In this document: positions 1 through 5,486 of the stretch, one piece after another | Numbering within the stretch: the stretch's first letter is position 1 | Layout of the letters: each line of letters opens with the position of its first letter | From: Alkanindiges sp. | Lineage (GTDB): Bacteria > Pseudomonadota > Gammaproteobacteria > Pseudomonadales > Moraxellaceae | NCBI GenBank assembly: GCA_030152125.1 | Contig: JASLIR010000304.1 | Span: 1-6,043, forward strand | Direction of reading: 5' to 3' | DNA: 6,043 bases | Notes under the pieces: model-generated | The model's input: only the letters and a program-made list of their open reading frames with translations | Database searches by the model: none | Told to the model about the DNA's origin: nothing | Program-made: the position numbers and the translations under genes

Positions 1-2326
1 CGCCACTGGCAGCATTGATAACAAAGGTTCTTTAACCGCCACGGCGGGTTCGGTATCGCTGCTGGCACCGACTGTCAAAAACAGCGGCAGCATTACCGCT
101 ACTGGCGGTAATGCCAGTTTAATCAATGCCGACCAGATGGATATCAACAGCGGCAATATTACCCAGTCTTCCACGGTGGCCGGGCTGGTACAAAGTACTG
201 GTAATATCCAGGCCAGTGAAATTGGGGTGAATGGTGGCCGCATTGTGCTGGTGGGGGACAAGAGCCAGAGCAGCAGTACAGTTGTGCTGGCCGGTACGCT
301 GGGTGCCAGTGATTTAATTGATGTGACAGGTTATACGATTAATGTGAACCAGGCACTTGGCTTAAATGCTGATAGCAACCTGAGTGCTGACAGGGGTATT
401 AATTTTAATGCCGACACCACGCTGGCCACGGATCGTACCCTGGCGCTGGTAGCACCTGTGGGGACGGACGGCTACACGGTGAGTTATGGCGCGAAAGTGA
501 GCCTGAATGGTGCTGCCAGTGGTTTTAGCTTGAATGGCACAGCCTATACCGTCATCCGCGATGTGAATGCCTTACAGGCGCTCAGCAGTGACCTGGCCGG
601 TAACTATGTGCTGGGTAATGATATTGATGCCAGCATCAGTGCAGGCTGGAACAGTGGGGCTGGCTTTGTGCCTATAGGGGCAGATGTCACACCATTCACC
701 GGGATTGTAGATGGCCTGGGGCACCGTATTTCATCCTTAACCATCAATCGTCCCAGCACTGATTATGTGGGCCTGATAGGGGCTAGCCAAAATAGCACCT
801 TGCGAAATATTGACTTAAGCAATGTGAATATTAGTGGTAAAAGTTATGTTGGCGCCCTGGCCGGGCGTAACCGTGGCGATGCTGCAAACGCCTATGTGCT
901 GAGTAACCGTGTCAGCGGCAGCGTGACCGGGCTTTCTTATGTGGGTGGCCTGGTAGGCCAGAATGATGGTGTGACCTTAAGGGGTTCGGCACTGCTATAC
1001 AAAAACTACAGTACTGCAAATGTGACGGCAACCGGCAGTGGTGGCGTTGTCGGTGGCCTGGTTGGCCGTAATGGTGGGCGTAACAATGGTCTTGCGCAAG
1101 TTGTAGCCAATTATTTTGCCGGCAGTGTGAGTAGTGCAGGCTTTGCCGCAGGTGGGATCGTCGGTTTAAACCAGTCGTCTTCCGGCCTTAGTCTGGTACG
1201 CTATAACAGTGCAGCCGGTTCGGTATCCAGCACCAGTTTTGATTTTGGCGGAGTGGTTGGCCAGAATTACAACTCCGGTTCTACCGTCAGCAATAATTAT
1301 TCATCAGCACAGGTAAATGGTAGCAGTAGTTTTAAAGGCGGACTGGTTGGTTATAACGATACCGCCGCCGTCAGCAACAACTTCTGGAATACCGAGACAT
1401 CCGGGCTGTCCAGTGCAGGTAGTGGTGTATCCGGTGCTACCAATACTGGCCTGACTACCGCGCAAAGCACGCAGGTGGCCAGCTATGGCAGCTGGGGCAT
1501 AACCACGCAAGGTGGTACTGGCGCTACATGGCGTATTTATGAAGGCCAGACAGGCCCGTTGCTCAGAGGCTTCCTTAAACCATTAACCGTTACCGGTGGT
1601 GGCAGTAAAACCTATGATGGTACGGCCTTTAATGGTGGCAGCTATAGCTTGTCCGAAGCGGCGGATTTCAGCAAGATTCTTGGCATAGAAAGCTATAGCG
1701 GTACGGCCATTGGCGCACGCAATGCGGGTACCTATAGCCTGCAGGTGGGTGGTTTGTATTCTGGCCAGAATGGCTATGACCTGTCTTTTGTGGCGGGTGA
1801 TTTTGTCATCAACAAAAAACTGTTAACCCTGACGGCCACTGCTGCCAGCAAGGAATATGATGGCAAGCTGACTGCGGCAGGCAAACCAAGCATTACCGGC
1901 CGTGTGCGTGGTGACAGTGTGGTTGGCCTGACCCAGTCCTTTGCCGATAAAAATGCCGGAACGGGCAAAACCGTGCTGGTAAATGGCGGCTATAGCATCC
2001 GCGATGGCAATGGTGGTAATAACTATGAAGTGCTGCTGGTGGACAGCCATGACGGCGTGATCACACCAAAAGCGCTGACTTTAAGTACCGTTGCCAATAG
2101 CAAGGTCTATGATGGCGGGGTGACGTCGGCCAACAAGCCTGTGGTAACTGGCCTGTTAAGCGGTGACCGTGTGACCGGCCTGTTCCAGCAGTATGAGGAC
2201 AAGGCCGTGGGTAACAACAAAAAGCTGGTTATCCGCAACGGTTATGTGGTGGATGATGGCAACAACGGTGCCAATTATGCAGTGACCGAACAGGCCAGCA
2301 ATGACGGGGTGATTACCGCGCATTAA
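1..2326 (+). CDS. TpsA-like two-partner secretion exoprotein with GLUG repeats and YDG/MBG modules, 3' part
   Basis: The frame is open from base 2 (first whole codon) to the TAA at 2324-2326, giving 774 residues with no start in view. The in-frame ATG at 137 is internal: the 45 codons before it carry the same repeat style (AGSVSLLAPTVKNSGSITA). The order is FHA/HMW-type beta-helix repeats (to about base 540), a pre-GLUG domain (LAGNYVLGNDIDAS near 590-630, PFTG near 690), seven GLUG-type repeats (767-1351), a cap (WRIYEG, PLLRGFL near 1530-1575), and three YDG/MBG-type Ig-like modules (1583-2323). The visible protein has no cysteine and is rich in Gly, Asn, Ser and Thr, as is usual for TpsA passengers. 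By family knowledge such proteins cross the outer membrane through a TpsB pore and act in adhesion, aggregation or contact-dependent functions. The specific ligand cannot be told. The TPS secretion domain is expected upstream but is not seen. There is no C-terminal toxin-like domain, so a CdiA-type role is unlikely. Confidence 0.9.
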   Translation, partial: ATGSIDNKGSLTATAGSVSLLAPTVKNSGSITATGGNASLINADQMDINSGNITQSSTVAGLVQSTGNIQASEIGVNGGRIVLVGDKSQSSSTVVLAGTLGASDLIDVTGYTINVNQALGLNADSNLSADRGINFNADTTLATDRTLALVAPVGTDGYTVSYGAKVSLNGAASGFSLNGTAYTVIRDVNALQALSSDLAGNYVLGNDIDASISAGWNSGAGFVPIGADVTPFTGIVDGLGHRISSLTINRPSTDYVGLIGASQNSTLRNIDLSNVNISGKSYVGALAGRNRGDAANAYVLSNRVSGSVTGLSYVGGLVGQNDGVTLRGSALLYKNYSTANVTATGSGGVVGGLVGRNGGRNNGLAQVVANYFAGSVSSAGFAAGGIVGLNQSSSGLSLVRYNSAAGSVSSTSFDFGGVVGQNYNSGSTVSNNYSSAQVNGSSSFKGGLVGYNDTAAVSNNFWNTETSGLSSAGSGVSGATNTGLTTAQSTQVASYGSWGITTQGGTGATWRIYEGQTGPLLRGFLKPLTVTGGGSKTYDGTAFNGGSYSLSEAADFSKILGIESYSGTAIGARNAGTYSLQVGGLYSGQNGYDLSFVAGDFVINKKLLTLTATAASKEYDGKLTAAGKPSITGRVRGDSVVGLTQSFADKNAGTGKTVLVNGGYSIRDGNGGNNYEVLLVDSHDGVITPKALTLSTVANSKVYDGGVTSANKPVVTGLLSGDRVTGLFQQYEDKAVGNNKKLVIRNGYVVDDGNNGANYAVTEQASNDGVITAH
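767..1351 (+). repeat. GLUG repeat block of the upstream exoprotein (7 copies)
   Basis: Seven in-frame copies of a glycine-rich core occur: VGLIG at 767-781, VGALAG at 848-865, VGGLVG at 941-958, GGLVG at 1052-1066, GGIVG at 1151-1165, GGVVG at 1247-1261 and GGLVG at 1337-1351. Most are followed by a polar residue or two and Asn (GQN, GRN, GLN, GYN). Spacing is about 27-37 residues, looser than in the downstream gene. This matches the GLUG motif (Pfam PF07581), found in surface and secreted proteins and probably forming solenoid coils. The copies are diverged at DNA level, so slippage does not look recent. Confidence 0.85.
1583..2323 (+). repeat. Three tandem YDG/MBG-type Ig-like modules at the C-terminus of the upstream exoprotein
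   Basis: Three modules of about 80-84 residues span 1583-1819, 1823-2071 and 2075-2323. Each begins with a Leu-Thr strand (LTVTG, LTLTA, LTLST), then has a YDG signature at 1613-1621, 1856-1864 and 2108-2116, and closes with a strand ending in VIN or VIT (FVINKK, GVITPK, GVITAH). Modules 2 and 3 are closely alike (GLxxxxxDKxxGxxK and NYxV patterns); module 1 is a more distant MBG-like form. Such modules are common as stalk or spacer units near the C-terminus of bacterial surface proteins. The gene ends exactly at the last module boundary, so the array is probably the natural end of the protein. Confidence 0.8.
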
Positions 2327-2444
2327 TTGCCAGCAGGCTATGCTGCATAAGCATGCTGAGTAAGTGTGCCAAGTAAGCAGGTTGTTTAAAGCGGCATGAT
2401 TACTGCAGTTACAACAACATAGGCAATAAAGCCGTATTGTCTAT

Positions 2445-2475
2445 AATAAACCGCTCTTCGGAGCGGTTTATTTTT
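2445..2475 (+). terminator. Rho-independent terminator after the upstream exoprotein gene
   Basis: A perfect 12-bp stem (2445-2456 paired with 2461-2472) closes on a TTCG tetraloop with C-G closure, the very stable cUUCGg type. It runs into a short T tract (2471-2475). It lies about 120 bases after the stop codon at 2326. The stem's A/T-rich foot also gives the minus strand a partial U tract, but no minus-strand gene points towards it. Confidence 0.9.
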
Positions 2476-2718
2476 GTCTGTAATTGACAGGATTAATCTA
2501 AAACTGACAATAACGGTAACTGGTTAAAAAAAAGAATTGTTAGTGTCTGATATGTCGTGTTGTTTGATTAAAATACATACGGGTTCACATTTGGCTGATT
2601 GATGATCCACTGTGGAGGTGTGGGGGAAGAAGCACAGGGCCGCCGATGATGCTGGAGGATGCATCTGATTTATGCGTTTTTAGTGTGGAAAATAGTAGGC
2701 TTTACTGTTTTTTTGAAT

Positions 2719-2805
2719 AAAAACGTTGTTACTAAAATTAAGGATACTTTTCTTAAATTTTACTTAAATTGCCTAAAAATTGTGCCAGTCATCATATTAA
2801 AAAAA
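2719..2805. promoter_or_regulatory. Helically phased A-tracts, probable intrinsically curved DNA upstream of gene 2
   Basis: AAATT occurs at 2755-2759, 2766-2770 and 2777-2781, exactly 11 bases apart. A further A7 tract at 2799-2805 begins two turns later, and A5 (2719-2723) and AAATT (2735-2739) lie upstream. Two of the tracts sit inside a direct repeat, CTTAAATT at 2752-2759 and 2763-2770. Phased A-tracts are known to bend DNA and attract nucleoid proteins such as H-NS. An 11-bp direct repeat is also the layout bound by OmpR/PhoB-type regulators. The pattern is seen; the role is inferred. Confidence 0.4.
2769..2798 (+). promoter_or_regulatory. Candidate sigma-70 promoter for gene 2
   Basis: TTGCCT (2769-2774, four of six to the -35 consensus) and CATATT (2793-2798, four of six to the -10) are separated by 18 bases. 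The -35 overlaps the phased A-tracts, which could act as an UP-like or bending element. This would give a leader of about 50 bases. TAAAAT at 2733-2738 is a better -10 by itself but lacks a well-spaced -35. Weak call from sequence only. Confidence 0.3.
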
Positions 2806-2844
2806 CTAAACTGTGCATGAATAGACAGATTAATAATTCAAACA

Positions 2845-2855
2845 GGGTGAAAGGA
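2845..2855 (+). promoter_or_regulatory. Ribosome binding site of gene 2
   Basis: GGGTGAAAGGA precedes the ATG at 2857. GGTGA (2846-2850) matches the 3' part of the Shine-Dalgarno consensus six bases from the start. The AAGGA that follows sits only one base from the ATG, too close to be the main contact. Together with the ESPR at the N-terminus it fixes this start. Confidence 0.65.
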
Positions 2856-2856
2856 T

Positions 2857-3413
2857 ATGAACAGGATCTATCGTCAGGTATGGAACGCCGCACAGCAGGC
2901 GTGGGTGGTATGTGGGGAACTGGCAAAAAGCCATACAAAATCCCGCAGTACGGGGACTGTAACGCTCTTGGGCTTGGTGGGAGTACTGGCTGCTGGCAGT
3001 GTATATGCTGCACCCCCAGCTACGGCCCTGCCCACGGGGGAAAGCGTGGCCAGTGGCACGGCTACATTTGACCGCAGTGTGGCAAACCAGCTTACTGTGA
3101 ATCAGTCTACCGGCAAGCTGATTACCAACTGGAACAGCTTTGATATTGGCAGTGCGGCTACTGTTAATTTTGTGCAGCCGGATGCAGCCAGCATAGCCTT
3201 AAACCGGGTGACTTCTGCTTCCGCTACCGAAATTTTTGGCCAGCTGAATGCCAATGGACAGGTGTTTATTGTCAATCCGGCCGGCATTACCTTTGGCCTG
3301 GGTAGCCAGGCCAACACCGGTTCACTGCTGGCATCCGCCTTAAGTATTAGCGATGCCAACTTTTTAAACAATAATTTAACCTTTGAACGCAATGGCGCCC
3401 GTGGCCAGGTGAA
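2857..3413 (+). repeat. Direct repeat copy 1: ESPR, signal peptide and TPS domain coding segment
   Basis: This segment aligns without gaps with 5487-6043 (offset exactly 2630 bases). I count 39 mismatches in 557 bases (about 93% identity). Two long stretches are identical, 3097-3161 and 3187-3254, including silent positions. The match starts at the ATG; the leaders before it do not align. The right-hand end is set by the window edge, not by loss of similarity. Confidence 0.95.
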
Positions 3414-5298
3414 TAACCTGGGTACGCTGACAGCGAATGAAGGCAATGTGGTGTTTTTAGGGCCAACCCTGCAAAACCAGCGTACCATCCAGTCTGTCAA
3501 GGGCAATATCCTGATGGGCAATGGCGACAAGCTAAAAGTGGCTGACCACAATCTGTCGCTGTTGCAGTCCTCCAGCATCATCAGCCTGATCCGCAATACC
3601 GGTACACTGAATGCCACCCGGGTGGAAGTACGCAAAGGGCAGGTGATCCTGTTGGGCGAGCAGGCCAACCCGCGCAGCAAGGTGGAAGTCCGTGGCACGG
3701 TCAACAGCCAGAATTTCTGGGCGCGTTCCAACCAGATTAACGTAAATGGTGCCCTAACTACTACAGGCAGTACGGCACTGGAAGCCACGCAAAGTGTGAA
3801 TATCAGTGCTCCGCTTAATATCACCGGCAATGGTGTATTGCTCAGCTTTGTACACGGCAGTAACCCTGCCGACAGTATTGTGTTTACTGGCAGTGGCAAG
3901 GTGAACCTGGCGGGTACAACCCCCTATGTACGCATTAACGGTAATTTTTATCAGCTGATTAAAAACCTGGCCGAACTACAGGCCATTGGTTCGAATGCGA
4001 CCAGCCTGGCAGGTAACTATGTGCTGGCGAATAACATTGATGCCAGTGCCACAGCCAGCAGTGGCTTTACCCCGATCGGCAATTCCACTACGCCATTTAG
4101 TGGGCGCCTGAATGGCTTTGGCTATGCCATTAACCAGCTGACTATTGATACCAGTAGTGCAGATGATGCGGGCCTGTTTGGCTATACCAGCAATGGCGCC
4201 ATCAGCAACGCGCGATTAAATAATGTGTCTGTAACTGGTGGCCATAATATTGGTGGGCTGGTGGGCAATAATAATTACACGCCTATTAGCAATAGCTATA
4301 GCACCGGGGTGGTGGATGGTTATAACAATCAGGGTGGCCTGATTGGTAGAAACAGCAACGCTACCATTGCCAACAGCTATAGCGATGTTGACCTGTTCAC
4401 CTATGACTATTCCTATATTGGTGGGCTAGTGGGATTTAACGAATATGGCGCCATCAGTAACAGCCATACCACTGGTGATGTGCTGGGTTATTCCTATACG
4501 GGTGGTTTGGTAGGGCGCAACCTGTATTCACCTGTTACAGGTTCATATACTACTGGGCAGGTCACTGTCGATTCCCGCTATGGCGGTGGTCTGGTCGGCT
4601 CAAACAGTAATTCCAATATTGAACGTAGCTATGCCAGCGGTAATGTATTTGGTGGCAGTGATGCCGGGTCATATGTACAAATTGGCTATACCGGTGGCCT
4701 GATTGGAAGCAACAGCAACAGCAGTATCAGCTTTAGCTATGCCACAGGTAACGTGGATGCCAATGGTAGCTATGCTGGTGGTCTGGTGGGCAATAATACT
4801 GGCAGTTCAGCGATTGACCAGAGCTATGCCACTGGCTTTGCCGATGCAGGCGACTATGTAGGCGGCTTGGTAGGCTATAACAGTTCCAGCATCAGCAATA
4901 GTTATGCTACCGGCACTGCACGTGCCAATGGCTGGATTAATGAGTACGAAGGCTTTGGCCCGGTAGGTATTGGGTCTGGCGGGTTGGTGGGCTATAACCA
5001 GGGTACGATTAGCAATAGTTATGCAACGGGTACTGCACGCAGTGAAAACGGCGTGAATGTTAGTGGTTCCGGTGGTGTTGCCGGTTTGGGGGTGATTAAT
5101 AATGTATCCAGTTCCTACTGGGATTTAAGTACCTCCCTGAATACTGGCAGCCGTGGTGGTACTGGTTTAAGTGCTACACAAATCAGGCAGCAGGCCAGCT
5201 TTGTCGGTTGGGACATCAGCAACCAGTTAAACGGCAGCAGCATCTGGTATATCGATGAAGGGGTAAGCAGGCCAGTGCTACGGGCCTTCCTGCCTTAA
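2857..5298 (+). CDS. Complete TpsA-like two-partner secretion exoprotein with GLUG repeats
   Basis: The 813-residue product probably crosses the inner membrane by Sec and the outer membrane through a TpsB pore, ending on or outside the cell as an adhesin-type protein. Residues 1-29 form an ESPR (MNRIYRQVWNAAQQAWVV, then ELAK). A hydrophobic segment (about 35-49) leads to a likely cleavage after VYA at residue 51. The TPS/haemagglutination-activity domain (Pfam PF05860) follows, with TLxVNQ-like, NWNSFDIG (91-98), VNFVQP (103-108), ALNRVT (114-119), IFGQLNANGQVFIVNPAGI (126-144) and ASALSIS (159-165). Residues 186-350 look like beta-helix, 357-437 are a pre-GLUG domain, 438-743 are GLUG repeats, and 754-813 are a cap. 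The only cysteine (C19) is in the ESPR, so the mature protein has none. It is short beside HMW1 (about 1,500 residues) and FHA (over 3,500), lacks the YDG/MBG stalk of its upstream neighbour, and is bounded by its own terminator. Ligand unknown. Confidence 0.93.
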   Translation: MNRIYRQVWNAAQQAWVVCGELAKSHTKSRSTGTVTLLGLVGVLAAGSVYAAPPATALPTGESVASGTATFDRSVANQLTVNQSTGKLITNWNSFDIGSAATVNFVQPDAASIALNRVTSASATEIFGQLNANGQVFIVNPAGITFGLGSQANTGSLLASALSISDANFLNNNLTFERNGARGQVNNLGTLTANEGNVVFLGPTLQNQRTIQSVKGNILMGNGDKLKVADHNLSLLQSSSIISLIRNTGTLNATRVEVRKGQVILLGEQANPRSKVEVRGTVNSQNFWARSNQINVNGALTTTGSTALEATQSVNISAPLNITGNGVLLSFVHGSNPADSIVFTGSGKVNLAGTTPYVRINGNFYQLIKNLAELQAIGSNATSLAGNYVLANNIDASATASSGFTPIGNSTTPFSGRLNGFGYAINQLTIDTSSADDAGLFGYTSNGAISNARLNNVSVTGGHNIGGLVGNNNYTPISNSYSTGVVDGYNNQGGLIGRNSNATIANSYSDVDLFTYDYSYIGGLVGFNEYGAISNSHTTGDVLGYSYTGGLVGRNLYSPVTGSYTTGQVTVDSRYGGGLVGSNSNSNIERSYASGNVFGGSDAGSYVQIGYTGGLIGSNSNSSISFSYATGNVDANGSYAGGLVGNNTGSSAIDQSYATGFADAGDYVGGLVGYNSSSISNSYATGTARANGWINEYEGFGPVGIGSGGLVGYNQGTISNSYATGTARSENGVNVSGSGGVAGLGVINNVSSSYWDLSTSLNTGSRGGTGLSATQIRQQASFVGWDISNQLNGSSIWYIDEGVSRPVLRAFLP
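4168..5085 (+). repeat. GLUG repeat block of gene 2 (about 11 copies)
   Basis: Cores are AGLFG (residues 438-442), GGLVG or GGLIG at 466, 493, 522, 549, 577, 613, 641, 669 and 708, and a final GGVAG at 739. A typical unit reads GGLVGxNxxxxIxNSYATGxV. The period is 27-29 residues, with longer units before the cores at 613, 708 and 739 (36, 39 and 31). Neighbouring copies keep some DNA identity, for example AGCAATAGTTATGC near 4895-4910 and again near 5010-5025, which suggests growth by internal duplication. This matches the GLUG motif family, which probably stacks as a solenoid. Confidence 0.9.
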
Positions 5299-5323
5299 CG
5301 GGGTATAAGCATTGTTAACAGAC

Positions 5324-5350
5324 AACCGCCTGTGAGCAGGCGGTTTTTTT
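5324..5350 (+). terminator. Rho-independent terminator after gene 2
   Basis: A perfect 9-bp stem (5324-5332 with 5337-5345) with a TGAG loop runs into seven T residues (5344-5350). It begins 25 bases after the stop codon of gene 2. It should end that transcript, so gene 3 needs its own promoter in the 136 bases that remain. Confidence 0.93.
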
Positions 5351-5384
5351 ACAATATGCGCTGGCTAAAAATCCGACAAGAATT

Positions 5385-5415
5385 TTTACTGAAAACCAGG
5401 TTGTTTAGCTGTAAT
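5385..5415 (+). promoter_or_regulatory. Candidate promoter for gene 3
   Basis: TTTACT (5385-5390, four of six) and TGTAAT (5410-5415, five of six) lie 19 bases apart, slightly long for sigma-70. An alternative -10 is TATAAA at 5461-5466, which lacks a well-spaced -35 (TTGCCG at 5433-5438 is 22 bases away). A promoter is expected between the terminator and the start codon, but which pair is used cannot be decided from sequence. Confidence 0.25.
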
Positions 5416-5424
5416 GGTTAGGCA

Positions 5425-5450
5425 GGCATGCATTGCCGTATTAGCATGCT
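5425..5450. promoter_or_regulatory. Palindromic GCATGC pair upstream of gene 3, possible operator
   Basis: An imperfect palindrome, GGCATGCATTGCC (5425-5437), is followed by the perfect palindrome AGCATGCT (5443-5450). The two GCATGC cores are 18 bases apart, start to start. They sit between the two candidate -10 boxes, a position suited to a repressor. AGCATGCT also occurs after gene 1 (2350-2357). Short palindromes arise often by chance, so this is only a pointer. Confidence 0.2.
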
Positions 5451-5473
5451 TAAGGGTGGATATAAAACGTAAA

Positions 5474-5480
5474 TAAGGCG
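5474..5480 (+). promoter_or_regulatory. Ribosome binding site of gene 3
   Basis: TAAGGCG lies before the ATG at 5487, with AAGG ending eight bases from the start. It differs from the gene 2 site although the coding sequences after the ATG are almost the same. The ESPR at the N-terminus confirms the start. Confidence 0.55.
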
Positions 5481-5486
5481 AATAAC

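Larger units (their letters stand above)
2327..2856. other. Intergenic region between the first and second exoprotein genes
   Basis: This 530-base gap holds the terminator at 2445-2475, then about 380 bases without a convincing gene on either strand. A more GC- and G-rich patch (about 2600-2670) includes the small palindrome CCACTGTGG at 2607-2615. From about 2700 to 2810 it is strongly AT-rich with several A/T runs (T7 at 2708-2714, A7 at 2799-2805). There is also an A8 run at 2526-2533. The long AT-rich leader next to gene 2 is the natural place for its promoter and control sites. Confidence 0.7.

Noticed and set aside
137..139. ATG at 137 as start of the upstream gene
   Set aside because: The frame is open to the window edge with the same repeat pattern before it, and no ESPR or signal peptide follows the ATG.
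1..2326. CdiA-type contact-dependent toxin reading for gene 1
   Set aside because: There is no pretoxin motif, no C-terminal toxin-like domain and no small immunity gene after it. The protein ends in an Ig-like module followed by a terminator.
2526..2533. A8 run as a phase-variation switch
   Set aside because: It is more than 300 bases from the gene 2 start, outside any coding sequence or identified promoter spacer, and only eight bases long.
2612..2625. G-rich patch (GTGGAGGTGTGGGG) as a G-quadruplex
   Set aside because: Only short G runs, at most a two-layer structure. Not enough to claim.
2646..2720. Possible 24-codon small gene (ATG ATG CTG start) in the first gap
   Set aside because: No properly spaced ribosome binding site, no recognisable product, and such short frames are expected by chance.
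2769..3071. 100-codon plus-strand frame overlapping the start of gene 2
   Set aside because: It is a different frame over the ESPR coding region. The repeat at 5510-5701 shows the same shadow frame only because the DNA is duplicated.
3102..3899. 265-codon open frame on the minus strand opposite the TPS domain
   Set aside because: It lies wholly inside a strongly supported TpsA gene, has no recognisable family features or start context, and its openness follows from the codon bias of the plus-strand gene.
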